In this document: piece after piece, positions 9,888 through 21,214 of the stretch
How positions within the stretch are numbered: the stretch's first letter is position 1
How the letters are laid out: every line of letters begins with the position of its first letter
Source of the DNA: Puccinellia tenuiflora
Lineage: Eukaryota > Streptophyta > Magnoliopsida > Poales > Poaceae
Direction of reading: 5' to 3'
Assembly: GCA_012064385.1 (NCBI GenBank)
Contig: QRDG01001528.1
Span: 124,001-188,000, forward strand
Length of the DNA stretch: 64,000 nucleotides
Position numbers and translations under genes: made by a program
Notes under the pieces: model-generated
The model's input: only the letters and a program-made list of their open reading frames with translations
Databases searched by the model: none
Told to the model about the DNA's origin: nothing

Positions 9888-10924
9888 GTCCGTCACATGG
9901 CATGATCCTCCTATATATGAATCTGAATCAGCACGGGTCTGGATCGTGTGATAGGATCGTCTACGTGTATCCTGTCAAGATTTGCTTGTGCATCTTCCGC
10001 AAATGTAAAGACGATCTGGTGCTCAAAATCGTCATGTGTAAGAAGGCCAACTATCAGAAGGGGTGGGATGACATGTCCTGACGATGACAACGATGATGGC
10101 AAAATGGACGGTGTCTGTTTGCGCGTTTGTGGCTGTCTCGAGTGGCGACGCATCGCCTCAATTAAGAAGTCTGTGTCGATCCTAGAACTTCCAAGTTGTA
10201 TATCTTAATTAAGCTATGGATCCGAACCTTTTTATCGCTATATTCAGCGGTAATTGTTCCAAATGGATTTTTTTCCTAAAAAGACACCCAAAAGATATCT
10301 TAGATCTGATAGTTATCATGTAAAACAAACAACCAGTACACCTAGTGAAGCTTGCAATCCCTCACCACCGGATAAGAGAGTTAAAAAAAAACAGCCCGTA
10401 CCACAGAACAACACGAACAAAAATGTCAAAATTGCTGCATTAATAGCCAGCCAATTGCTCTCGCTGATACACACATGAATTGCAAAATTCAAGAAAGAGC
10501 CTCCAGATCTATCGACACAAACTCTCACATGCCATTTTTCGGTGTTACATAGGACGTCGTCGAGATAGGGAGAGACCCAGGAGAGTTTATTCCAGCATGC
10601 TATCACCACCACCACCTCGTCGATGTTACGATACAAAATCTAAGAAGACGAAACACACGGATACCCACAAGACGCCTGAGTGGAGACGGACCAAGACGAC
10701 GGCTAGGGCTTGGAAAAGCCAGAGAACTATTGTTCCAAAAGTTGATCATGTATGTCAGGCATGCATGCTGCATATATTTGTGAGTAGTGGCCACGTGCAT
10801 GAGCACGACTATAATCTCGTACGGTTTGGTTTCCTTTTTTTTTTCTCAGAACATACGCAGAATAAACAGACCTAAGAGGCGGCCCAATCAGAAAAGCCCG
10901 CCAAAATCAATCCACACTCTCCAG
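9888..10924. other. Unassigned sequence between CACTA end and F-box fragment
   Basis: I recognise no gene, RNA or repeat. Short ORFs on both strands (for example about 9911-10153 minus and 10480-10875 plus) have no motif I can name. Confidence 0.4.
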
Positions 10925-11065
10925 ATGTCGGACTCGATAATCACGCCGAGTAGCGGCGGCGGCGGAGGTATGCCGCACCTGGACGATGGCATCCTCTCAG
11001 AGATCCTGTACCGACAGTCCACCAAGGACACCTACCACCTCGCCACCATCTGCCCACGGTTCTAA
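10925..11065 (+). pseudogene. F-box gene, N-terminal fragment
   Basis: The ATG at 10925 opens a frame with a Gly-rich leader and then HLDDGILSEILYRQSTKDTY...CPRF, which matches the start of the plant F-box motif (LPDDILxEILxRLPxKxxxRxxxVCxxW). The F-box would bind Skp1 in an SCF ubiquitin ligase. The usual Leu-Pro before DD is His-Leu here, and a stop follows directly after CPRF, where the domain should continue. The downstream 900 bp hold no continuation. An F-box C-terminal region lies at 15585-15929 on the same strand, but whether the two were one gene is uncertain. Confidence 0.6.
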
Positions 11066-11993
11066 GCATTGATGAATGGTAACAAAAGGAGAAAATCAGG
11101 AAAAGAGCAAGACATACGTTCATTTTTATTTTTATTTTACAGTGTGTACACCTTCTATTTCTACAGACAACATTAATACCGATTTTAACCATCGCTTAAA
11201 TGAACTATTTTTATAATTCCTTCAAAATTTATCTTATCTTAAATATTTTTTATTTTTCTTTTGAAAGTTGTCTTGCATTTAACAAAGCATCTCAAATGAA
11301 TGATTTTTGATAAAATGTCAAAGATTTTCCTTTGTTCCAACCAATAAAAAACGAGATGTCAAACGGGTGACTGTATTATATAGAAAATGTTTGAAGTGCG
11401 AGAGATCCTCCAACTAACTGACCATGCATTTCTGTTATCAAAGAATTTGAAAAGAGAGTTAAGTCTAACTTGGGGATATATAATTAATTTGTGCTTTAAA
11501 CCACTTGATTTTTTTCCTAGAGGTAACTTTGATGATGTTTGATTTGTTAAATACACAACTATCCCCGTTGATTAATTTTAACTGCTTTACACAATTAAAA
11601 TTACATATTCATAAAAAATAGTTTTACAGCTTATCATGGGGAGTGGGGGCGATGGCAAAACCTGCAATTGGATTGCTTCCTGTTACAGTATATGCGGATC
11701 GCACTGGCCATTCCTATCAGTTCGAATTTTTGGGATAGATAGCTAGTGCAGAATACATGACACTTTCCAGGCGCGCAGGTCGGAGAGCCCCAAATCTAAG
11801 TATACGCGCACTCACGATCTGACGCATGCATGTTAGCGATTGTTACGAGTCACCGAAAGTTATTACGCGAGCGCCTCCTACAAATGTGTATCAACCTAAC
11901 TCTTCATAACTTATTCCATCCATACGATATTATTAGGCAGCAGGTTAAGTGTGCAAAGAAACATTATTACATGTGGCTGTTCCAAAGAGACTA
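11066..11993. other. AT-rich intergenic sequence, nothing recognised
   Basis: This is non-coding on both strands; no transposon ends or structured repeats were found by eye. Confidence 0.5.
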
Positions 11994-12173
11994 TTATCCC
12001 ACACAACCACCAGGTCCACCATAAAAGCACTTGGCCTGATCAACGGGAATGACAGAGTAACATTTCTCACTACTCACATCAACAGACAAGTCTTTCATGA
12101 TAGGCATGCTTCTCTCTTCCTGATCAATTAATCGAACATCAGAAAAAGAAGCAGGATGGCCTGACCCAGCACC

Positions 12174-12371
12174 TAGGAGCGGAGCTACATGTAAGTCGGC
12201 AGGGGGGGGGCATCCGAAGAAAAATTCAGCTAAAAACTACTACTATTTGGCTCATTTACCCTCAAAGTCAGTAGTATTTGGCCTATTTGCCCTCCCAAAA
12301 CCGGCCCAACATGTCTCTATAGCCCGTTTGCCCCCCCCCCACCCACCCACTCGGCCTAAGCTCCACCACTG
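12174..12371. mobile_element. hAT-type MITE inside the neprosin pseudogene
   Basis: The element is flanked by a perfect 8 bp target duplication, CCAGCACC, at 12166-12173 and 12372-12379. The ends TAGGAGCGGAGCTACA and TAAGCTCCACCACTG form imperfect terminal inverted repeats of about 15 bp. It has no coding capacity. Removing the element and one duplication restores the length of the host exon. Confidence 0.85.
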
Positions 12372-13222
12372 CCAGCACCCTTCAGATTGACACCACTTCC
12401 AATAGGAGGAGTTTGGAGTGCCCTGTTGGCAATCACAAAGGCACCAAAGTCGACAACATTTGCATGATCTGCCTATGTGCACAATGATCTCGGATAGTAG
12501 CCCACCGCTATAGGAACACTATTGAACCCATAATACACCCACCAGTCTCCGGGGTTGTTTTCCTGCCATAGAGTAAAATTAGGACAGGTGAAAGTATTTA
12601 AGAAATTTGGTGTAAAAAGGCAATGGGTCGATGATCTTTTTTTTCCACTTAGCATAGCTCACTCTTGTTTGTGTTATGCTTCGATTATAAAGCAAGTCTA
12701 CAACATCACTTGTTGGCGCCAATACAAAATAGGTTGTAGCATTGTCCACATGCTAATAAATTTCGACCATGAAATAAGATTGTGCGAGAAAAGAATGAAT
12801 CTAATATGTATTTAGAAAAGAAGAATAGTGTGCAACGCTCACCTTCAATACTCTGATCGTGATAGTTTGTAGTTTTTCATCAGCAACATCAGACAGGATG
12901 GATGATTGCACCCGATGATATAATACTGCCATTAGCTTGTACGAAACCAGGACAATCCAAGTTAGAACACCCAGTTTTATCAGATCCATCCCTCTATTGC
13001 ATATATATTCACGTGTGACTAGTTGTATGTACATTTCACATATGAGCACGAATACATGTATAAAACTAAAATACTATTATCACATACTGTCCAATAGGTA
13101 AAGAAGTGAGGATGAGAGTCACCATAGAGTTCTGGATAAATCTGTACAAAATGGATTTCTAACTAGAATAAAATTTTCATAAAACAGGAAATTAGGAACA
13201 TGTTGTTTAGTTGTGTGTGTGA

Positions 13223-13242
13223 GGGGGGGGGGGGGGGGGGGG
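13223..13242. repeat. Poly-G tract
   Basis: A run of about 20 G residues follows a GTGTGTG stretch, in non-coding DNA; its exact length may not be reliable. Confidence 0.8.
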
Positions 13243-13799
13243 AGGGAGTTGAATAACAGTCTTTGTTAAATGGTCCAGAAATAATTACGGGGAGGTGGGA
13301 ATAACATATTTTTGTTTAAATGGTAAAAAAAGGACTAAATCTCAATGGAAATTTTGGCAACTAAGGAAAAAAGTGCTTTCCAAATATCTAACTAAAGTAC
13401 GAGTAATTAATAGTTGCTAGTTTTTTTTTTTGAAAGAAAAACGATGGCGAAGGCCCCAACTACGAGTTTGTTTTATAAAATAAGAATCCAAATTCGTATC
13501 CGTGAGGACTTGAATCTGGGTGGTTTGGTTGTACAACCACTTCTCTAGCCTCACTTCTTTAACAGGGAGTAGTCGCTTGTTTCATGTCATATCACAATGT
13601 AAAAAATTGGTGCTTACCTGCCATCCTGCAAGGGCTATATTAACGCTTGCATCTGAACCATCTCCGTTGTGGCCAAGCCAAAGTCGAGTTGAACTAAGTT
13701 GGCCGGGTTTTAGTGTGTGGCTATAGACATCCATGGTGGCTTGTAAGCCATAGTAATTGTCAATGGCACTAACGTGTACTGCAACCTGTATAGTGCAAA

Positions 13800-14390
13800 C
13801 ATTAAATAATAAATAGCAACACTACTGAATGGAGCAATAATCTGAATTATGTTTAGTTTTTGTTATTGTTATTTTTGCTTCGTTATTTTTATTTTCATTT
13901 TCTTTTTTTGTCACTTGTATAAGATTGTCCAAAATATTCATTCTTAATAATTGTTCAGATGTTAAAAATATTCAAATTAAAAAGTTTTTCAGATTAAAAT
14001 ATTTAATATGAACATTATTTTAATTTTTGAAAAAAATTCAGATCTTGAAAATGTTTAAATTTTGAAAATGTTATGGTAAGAAATGTTTAAAATTGAAAAA
14101 TGTTCACATTTTCAGATTTATAAAATGTTGAAAATGAAAAATGCTCATATTTTGAAAATATTTAGATTTCGCAAATGTTTAAAAAATGTTTTGATTAAAA
14201 AATGTTTTTTCATCAGAATAAAAAATGGTTGGATTTAAAAAACATAAAAAATAAACGACAAGTAAATAGAAAAAATCAGTAATATTGAAAATGGTCCTGA
14301 GATTCAGAAAATGTTCATGGGTTTGATTTTTTTTGCATTAATGTACTAATACTTTCATAAATTTTGTAGTATTTTTCCTCATCTATCTAT
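13800..14390. repeat. Low-complexity AAAATGTT / GAAAATG repeats
   Basis: Degenerate short motifs such as GAAAATGTT, TTCAAATTTTGAAA and AAAAATGTT fill the stretch. The earlier exons of the neprosin gene would be expected here and are absent. Confidence 0.6.
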
Positions 14391-14710
14391 ACCTAATAAT
14401 AAAAGCAGTAAGGCTTCTTCCTCCCCATTCTTCGTCCGTCCGTCTATCCCGTAGTTATCGTTCCGTTGTGTCCTTCCTTGATCATTGTTACGTCAAAAGG
14501 AACCAGATCAGAGTCCAACAACAATACCAAATCGAATCGACAAACCACGCCGGGTCATGGAATTATGTTTTGTTTTGAAAAGCAACGGGGTGCACCGAGG
14601 CCACAATCGCAAATGGTAATTTTGTAATACTTTAGATTTTTGTAATCTGCTGAGGGTGATATGTTCACAAATGAAAAATATCGGGTTGATGGATCGTGAT
14701 GTTGCTTCTC

Positions 14711-15045
14711 CTACATTTCTCAGGTTTTAAGGTGATCAACGGAGATCCTGAACACTCGGATCACAAGCCAGTCATTGTCTCTCTTGAGTCTTGATGGTAT
14801 CACACGGACCAGTCCAGTAAATAATGGTCGTTTAAATAAACGATTTGAAGCCAGATGGCTGATCGAAGTGATTGTGAAGCGGTCATTAAAAATGCTTGGG
14901 AAGTCGCTCGTATTAGAGGTGAAAGTAATGTCATGTGTAAAATTGGAGTGGTCTCCTGTGAGCTGCATAGGAGCAAGGAAGTTGTATGCGACTTACAGAA
15001 GCGAATAAAGAGCTTAGAGGCCGAGCTGGAGCCATCCACGTACAT
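14711..15045 (+). pseudogene. LINE ORF2 remnant, end of endonuclease domain and linker
   Basis: The first frame reads VINGDPEHSDHKPVIVSLES, matching the SDHxPV motif at the end of the APE-type endonuclease domain of plant LINEs. A second frame then reads FEARWLIE-like sequence, SDCEAVIKNAWEVARIRG and DLQKRIKSLEAELE, which matches the linker before reverse transcriptase. The switch of frame and the missing RT show it is a dead fragment. Confidence 0.65.
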
Positions 15046-15410
15046 GTCAACTCACGACACGACATCCAACCCAGTCGCCCACGCCTCCTGTCGTTTGAGC
15101 ACCTTTTTCGTAGACGCCCCGCACCATCAATGTCATTTGTGGCTCCCAGCTCCTCACACCCGTACAGTTGTTATTTTTCATATCTATAGGATATTCTGTT
15201 GTTTGGATGTTAGTTTTCATATACCTTGTGTTGTTTTGTTTTTCATTTTCATATGCATTGTTTTTTTGTTCTTTTCATATATGTGTGCTGTTTTTCCGAA
15301 TTAGTGAATAAATAATTCTACATGTCGTTTTTTTATTATATGTTGTGTTGTTATATTACCTCGTTTAGTTGTTGGGTGGGTTTATCAATGAGTTTCTAAT
15401 ACCCTGTCGG
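15046..15410. other. Unassigned sequence between LINE remnant and F-box fragment
   Basis: T-rich non-coding DNA; nothing recognised. Confidence 0.4.
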
Positions 15411-15935
15411 ATACAGGTATGATACAAAATCTATACCTAGATACGTCTACGAGTGTCTCTACCCACACCCCCCAATGGGGTGTGCCATCCGTAGCTCCAG
15501 CATCAAGGGTGACGTGGAAGACGGGCTCTGCTTCTTACGCCTTCATTCACTGGAGCGCAATGGAGTTGTGAGCAAGCCTGGCGAGTGGGCCATGGTTGTA
15601 AGCGTGTGCCTAAAATAAATAGGAGGCACTTGCCTCTTTCAGCAGCGCCACGAAAATGTGTCTGTAATTCTGAATCTCCGCACTGCATGGAAAATTCTAC
15701 ATGTGAATGTGATTACTCACTGTCCACAGTGGACACACAGGGGAAGACACTGAGGAAATTTCCATTGCCATACCATGCCAATGATTTTTCTTCCATCGGG
15801 CAGTCTCGGGGACGCTTGTATGCTACACATTTACATCATCTCGGAAATTCTTGTACACTCTCAGTTTGGCTTCTTGAGGATTATGCTACTGGACAGTGGA
15901 CCATAATGCATACTGCTAACGTTCCACAATGTTGA
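15411..15935 (+). pseudogene. F-box protein gene, C-terminal fragment cut by a copia LTR
   Basis: The clearest part is the frame 15585-15935, with CDYSLSTVDTQGKTLRKFPL, GQSRGRLYATHLH and WLLEDYATGQWTIMHTANV. These are the repeated features of the C-terminal region of a large grass F-box family. An upstream frame (about 15470-15600, SSSIKGDVEDGLCFLRLHS) may belong to the same gene, but a stop and frame change separate them. The coding frame runs straight into the LTR that begins at 15930; its stop codon TGA (15933-15935) is supplied by the LTR. Confidence 0.62.
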
Positions 15936-16096
15936 ACATACGTTGGATTGGGCCTCGGCCCCTGTTGTGTACCAGCGGCCTCCTCTCTCCCCGTATATAC
16001 TTCCTTGGGAGACAAGTAGAGGCCAGCCCCTTGTACCTATATAAGTGCCTTGGCACGCATGCAATCAATCACTAATTGATGCTAATCCTCTCTACA
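15930..16096 (+). mobile_element. Short copia-type LTR (167 bp)
   Basis: It begins TGTTGAACATACGTTGG and ends CCTCTCTACA, immediately followed by TGGTATCAGTTA, which complements the initiator-Met tRNA primer. Only this LTR and about 190 bp of GC-rich leader (GCCGCC repeats) are present before the next element interrupts. Its 3' half is not in the window, so the host element is truncated. Confidence 0.7.
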
Positions 16097-16289
16097 TGGT
16101 ATCAGTTACCCTAAGATACTAACCCTAATCCGCTTCCGCCCTAGGCCGCCGCCTCCTTCTCCTCCCAGGCCGCCGCCGCCCCCACTCCTACCCTAGCGCC
16201 GCCGCCACCCAGGCCGCCGCCGCTTCTCCCTTCCCCTAAGCCGCCGCCGCCATCTAGGCCGTCGCCGCTCCTCCCTCACCCCACCTCGC
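16097..16289 (+). other. Primer-binding site and GCC-rich leader of the truncated copia element
   Basis: TGGTATCAGTTA (16097-16108) is the primer-binding site. The rest is a (GCC)n-rich leader without an ATG-initiated ORF, cut at 16290 by the next retrotransposon. Confidence 0.65.
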
Positions 16290-18892
16290 TGAAAGTGCAT
16301 GGTTGATCCCATGCATGGTTTTGGTAATTAATGACAATCTCTATGGACTAATATTTGTGTTGAGCTCTATGTGTAGGTTGTCCTTTAGCTTGTGTCAAGA
16401 TCATTTGTTGATCAAGGCCAAGCTTGCTTGTCTCCATCGGTTGGAGTCAAGGTCAAGGTAGAAGATCATTTGTTGATCAAGGCCAAGCTTGCTTGTCTCC
16501 ATCGGTTGGAGTCAAGGTCAAGGTAGAAGATCATTTGTTGATCAAGGCCAAGCTTGTCTCCATCGGTTGGAGTCAAGGTCAAGGTAGAAGATCATTTGTT
16601 GATCAAGGCCAAGCTTGTCTCCATGTGTTGGAGTCAAGATGCTTTGCTTGATCTCAATTTGTTGGAGTCAAGCTCAAGGGAAGAAGAAGAAGGTGGTGTT
16701 GATCAAGGCTTTGTGCGGGTTGATCAACTCTCAAGTTCATGTGAAGATATGCCGAAGAGTGCTCTCCCCATCTTGGTGTATGGGGGAGTATCATGTGAAT
16801 CTTCACCAAGCGAAGCGCAATGAAGAAAGGTGGTGCGTCTTGAGGAGTTGAAGATCTTCTTCCTCGACCTCAAGTGGATTAATGCGCAAGGCAAAGGTAT
16901 GATCTTGATAGGGTTTCCATTTTACCGGTCTCATGTTGTTTAGTGAGAGACCGGGTTATAGGATAGATAGCCGTTCTATCAAGAGGGGCTCTCGACCGAG
17001 TATCCTGATCGTATCGTTCGTGGAGAGCTCAAACCTTTGCATCCATACAATCATCTTTATTGGTTCTTAGTTGGCTTTTATCCATGTGAGAATTTAGAGC
17101 TTGTGTTCATCTCCATACCAAGCTCTAGTTCATCAAAAACGGATCTCATGAATATCTTCTTGCGTTTTTGATATCGGAGGTTTTACCGGTTTGTCTCTTC
17201 TACGAGAAGTCAAACTCTCTACTTATGTTTTCCTCCTCACATGATAGACTATGATGTGTATATGCATGATCTTGTAGGGCTTGTGATTATCTTCGAAACA
17301 AGCCCAAGATCATAGAAAACGGAGTCTTGATGAACATCTTATTGCATTTGTGATGTTGGAGGATTTACCGGTTGTTCTTTTATAGAGAGGTTTTACCTTT
17401 CCCCATTTGGTTTTATCCTCCCTTGATGGACTATGATGTTTCTCTACATGATCTTGTAGAACTTTTCGTTGCGATTCCAACGAGCCCAAGATCATCGAAA
17501 ACGGAGTCCGGATGATTAAGTTATGATTTTTCTCGTACCGGTTGTTCTGCAGTTTTTTTGTCCGGCGGTAGTACCGCTGCGGCAGCGGTAGTACCGCTAC
17601 ACCTGGAGCGGAACTGCTGCTGCACAGCGCCCGGTACCGTTGGTGGTACCGCTGGTGGTACCGGTGCGCCCTTTTTGCGTACTGGTATCCCCCCCGGTAC
17701 CCCGGCGGTAGCAGCCACGTTCTACCGTTGGAATCATCATTTTCAGTCAAAAAGGGTCCCAGAGGTAGTACCGCTGGCGCAGAGGTAGTACCGCCCAGCG
17801 GTAGTACCGCCAGGCTAGAGGTAGTACCGCTGGGTACGATTTTGCACATAACGGTCAGATTTCGGGGGACCTATTTAAGGGGCCTTCTTCCCCAATGGTT
17901 CCCCATCCAAGGCAGCACGTTTTCCCCTCTCTCTCCCACCATTGTTGACCTTGAAAAGCTTGCCCCCCTCTCAATCCCTCCAACGAATCTTGCATATTTT
18001 TGAGGGAAAAGTGAGAGGAGATCTAGATCTACATTTCCACCAATCAATCTCTCCTCTAAGTGAGGGAACCTAGTGGATCTAGTTCTTGGAGTTCTTTTGT
18101 GGTTCTCCTCTTTGTTCTTCCTCTCTCATTCCCCCCAAAGCATTTGTTGCTTAGTTGGAATTTGAGAGTGAAGGATTTGAGCACTTGTGCTCTTGCCTTT
18201 TGCATTTGGTGCATAGGTTTGAGTTTCCCTCGGTGATACGTGGGGTTGAAGGTTGAGAGCTTGTTACTCTTGGGTGCATTGTGTTCCCAAGAGCTTGTTG
18301 CCTCTTGGGTGCATTGTGTACCCTAGACGGTTGGAGGTGCCGCGAAGTCTTCGCTTGTGGAGCTTCGGCACGAGTTTGGGAGCCCCCAATTGGGTTGTGG
18401 GTGTGTGCCCTAAGAAGAAGTTGTAAAGGGCTCCGGAATCCGCCCCGAAGGATTCCGATAGTGGAAGGTGAACCAATCCCTTGGGTGAGGTTCATCGGAG
18501 AATAGGGTGAGGCCTTTGTGGCATCTTGAGTAGGCCTCTTGTGGCGAGCTCACACCCCTCCAACGAGACGTACTCCCTTAACAAGGAGGAACTCGGGAAT
18601 ACATCCTCGTCTCCGCGTGCCTCGGTTATCTCTATACCCGAGCTTTACTTATGCAATTTACATTGTGATAGCCTTCGTGCTTGAAGTTCATATATTGCTA
18701 TCTTCTTGTTGCTTGAATTGCTTAGCATAAGTTGTTGGTGCACATAGGTGAACCTAGAATATTAGGTTGTTGGCTTGTTAATTTAAACACATAGTTTTAT
18801 TCCGCAATTATCAAGCCCCTAATTAGAAAAAGTTTTAATCGCCTATTCACCCCCCCCTCTAGGCGACATCCGGGCATTGTTTGTTCTTTCAA
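16290..18892 (+). repeat. 5' LTR of the gag-only retrotransposon
   Basis: Contains four tandem copies of a 61-65 bp unit (16398-16640), a GC-rich stretch with six GGTAGTACC palindromes (17562-17604, 17765-17826) and a TATA-like TATTTAA at 17872-17878. The promoter should therefore fire near 17900. Confidence 0.88.
16398..16640 (+). repeat. Four tandem 61-65 bp repeats in the 5' LTR
   Basis: Each unit runs from AAGATCATTTGTTGATCAAG to AGTCAAGGTCAAGGTA; the third and fourth lack the GCTT present in the first two. The same array is in the 3' LTR (24705-24950). Confidence 0.85.
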
Positions 18893-18894
18893 TT

Positions 18895-18906
18895 GGTATC
18901 AGAGCC
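18895..18906 (+). other. Primer-binding site for initiator-Met tRNA
   Basis: TGGTATCAGAGC stands 2 bp after the LTR end. Confidence 0.9.
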
Positions 18907-18945
18907 TCGTCTCTCTTGTTTGGCTTTACCGCCTAGAGAGTAAAG

Positions 18946-21214
18946 ATGTCGTCTAGGGATTTAGTGCACAATTCCTTGTTTATATTCAATGGCACAAATT
19001 TTAATGTTTGGAAAACTCATATGCTTAGACACTTACGGGTCTTGGACCCCAATCTTGAGCGTATCTTAGATATAGGTTTTTCTCCTCCGAAGGACTACGA
19101 AAGTACGACTTTAGAGGATGAGAAAACTTATATCTAGATGCTCTAGCATCTAATGAGTTTTGCAAATTTGTGAGTGTTGTAGTTTTCGAGTCAATCATGC
19201 CTCTCCGGGATGCTCATGATCTTTGGACCAAGCTTCAAGACAAATATGGAGTGTCCAACATTATTGAGGATGATTGTTCTCCCTCCACCTCCGGCCGTGA
19301 CGAGCTCTCGTCTTCATCTACTTCACCAAAATGTGGTAAGCCACAATCCAATGTAATGGTGAGTAGTGATAGGTTTTGCAACCTTGATAGTGAGCTCATT
19401 ATTGATGATCATTTATCTCTATCTTGTTGCAATGCTTTATCTTTGGACCTAAACACTCGTAGCACTATAAATGATTTACATGCTAGTGTTGATAGTCCTT
19501 GTATATCATCCAAAAATTGCTTAGATAAATCTAATGATGATATGCTTGCTTTATCTTGTTGCCATGATGAAAATGCTTGTGTTCCCTCTAACTCTTGCAT
19601 TGATAATAATGTAGAGGAAACCAAATTTGCTATGCAACAAGATATGAACTTGAGTGGTTCAAAAATTAATTGCTCTTCTTCATCCATCACTTATTGCCTT
19701 ATGGCTAAATCTTCTTCTAGCAATGAGAATAATAATGATGATAATAATGATGAAGAAGATGATATTGAAAAAATTAATGCTAGGCTTCAAAATAAAGGTC
19801 TAATGATTCTTAAAGCCATTCCTAGCAATAAAAGTGCCCAAGCTAACCTCTTTGAAATCATGAGCACTCTTATTGAGCGTGGGGAATCTATTGAGGCTTT
19901 GCAAGCAAGTCTTGAAGAAAAGGGTGAGATTGAAAGGATGATGCTATGGAGAAAGCATCGTTAGAAGATGCTCTTGAGGAAGAGCAAGAGACTCGGGCTT
20001 CTCTAGAGGAGAAACTAGATTCTATCGAGGAGTCTCATAATGAAATAATTGCTAAAATCATTAAAGAACGTGACCATGCTCATGCTAAATATAAAGTCAC
20101 GAAAAATGAAAATGCTAGATTAAATGATGATCTTGCCAAGTTGTCTTCTTCTATTCCTAATGTCAATGATGCTTGTGCTACTAACTCACTTTCTTGTGAA
20201 GCACCCACTTTGAAGGAGAATGTTGAGCTAAGGGCTCAACTTGAGTTGCTAACTAGCAAGTATAGGGAGTTGGAAGAAAATCATAAAAAGCTATCTAGCT
20301 CCAATGATGATCTTCTAGCATTCCTATGCTTGTCTTAAGTTAGCTCATGAGGCCATCACTACAAAGGTAACATCTAGTAAGCCTCATGTGGATATTAGCA
20401 CAACTTTAATCAAAAATGCTATATTGCCATGTGCTAGTCCTAGTAGTTCATCCACTAAAAATGTTGGTACTTCATGTGATGAATTACTTGCTTTGCCTTG
20501 TTGCTCTAACATTGATGCATCTACCTCCTCTAGTACTTGTGTTGTAACTAACCATGTAGAGAAAAGAGGAGAGCTCAAGGCCCAAGCCACTTCTATGAAG
20601 AAGGGCTTGGAAAAGCGTCATGAGGGAGAAAGTGCACTTGACAACATGTTGAGTGTGCAACAATCCCCAAATGACAAGAGTGGACTTGGATTCAACTCCA
20701 ACAACAAGATCAAGTCCAAGGTTGAGAAGAAGAAGAAGGGCCAAGTTCAAGTCAAGAATCCGGCCAAGATCACTTGCTTCAAGTGCAAGGTTGAAGGGCA
20801 CCATGTTCGGGATTGCCCAATGAAGAAGAAGACTCTTAGTGAGAAGCAACTAGGGAAGCGGCCTCTTGTTCAATCTCGTGCTCAACCACGAGTTGAACAA
20901 CGGCCACCTCCTAAGAAGACTCAAGTCAATGCTCCTCAAGTTGAGGAGCCTATTAAGAAGAAGAAGAGTCGGTGTTGCTACCTTTTCCGTGGCAAAGGTC
21001 ATTTTGCTTCTTCATGCACTAACGGTACCCTCTTCCAACTCCTATCATAATTGATGATGCTTATTCTCTTAGGAAGGATAGAGTTGGCAATGTGTTTGCC
21101 AAGTATGTGGGAGCTCAAAGTGGTGTCAAGAAATGCACCATTTGGGTTCCCAAACCTATTGTGACTAACCTCTTAGGACCCAACTTGGTTGGGGACCAAC
21201 AAGCTTCAACTTGA
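18946..21214 (+). pseudogene. Retrotransposon gag, frameshifted
   Basis: The ATG at 18946 starts a copia-type gag (FNGTNFNVWKTHMLRHLRVLD, then MPLRDAHDLWTKLQDKYGVS). The long middle is Ser/Cys/Asp-rich with a Glu/Lys-rich coiled-coil stretch (about 19740-20330). The first zinc knuckle is CFKCKVEGHHVRDC (CX2CX4HX4C) at about 20775. The second reads CYLFRGKGHFASSC and has Phe in place of the second Cys. The frame is shifted near 19134, 19945, 20340-20390 and 21030, and the last segment ends at TGA 21212-21214. Gag would form the virus-like particle in the cytoplasm; this copy is dead. Confidence 0.75.

Larger units (their letters stand above)
11994..13785 (-). pseudogene. Neprosin-domain (DUF239) gene, 3' exons only, inactivated
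   Basis: Four exons can be read on the minus strand with GT/AG borders: 13785-13618 (VSAIDNYYGLQATMDVYSHT...GHNGDGSDASVNIALAGWQ), 13141-13088 (IYPELYGDSHPHFFTYWT), 12993-12843 (DGSDKTGCSNLDCPGFVQ) and 12562-11994 (NNPGDWWVYYGFN...VGYYPRSL ... CFYGGPGGCVG, stop 11996-11994). Order, splice phases and motifs (YYG, GWQ, PELYGD, TGCxNxxCPGFVQ, FYGGPGG) are those of plant neprosin-domain proteins, putative secreted glutamic peptidases. The 5' exons with signal and activation peptide are missing. Defects: exon 3 has one base too many (151 nt), there is an in-frame TAG at 12475-12473, and a hAT MITE sits in the last exon. Confidence 0.82.

Noticed and set aside
9411..10081. Several ORFs of 118-154 codons around the CACTA right end
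   Set aside because: They read through the subterminal palindromes and give repeated RPGS/PVRAT sequence, not a protein family.
14388..14450. TCTATCTATACCTAATAATAAAAG as a Helitron 5' end
   Set aside because: It resembles such ends, but no 3' CTRR end or helicase was found in a sensible distance.
18895..18906. tRNA-like sequence
   Set aside because: It is only the 12-base complement of the initiator-Met tRNA 3' end, not a tRNA gene.
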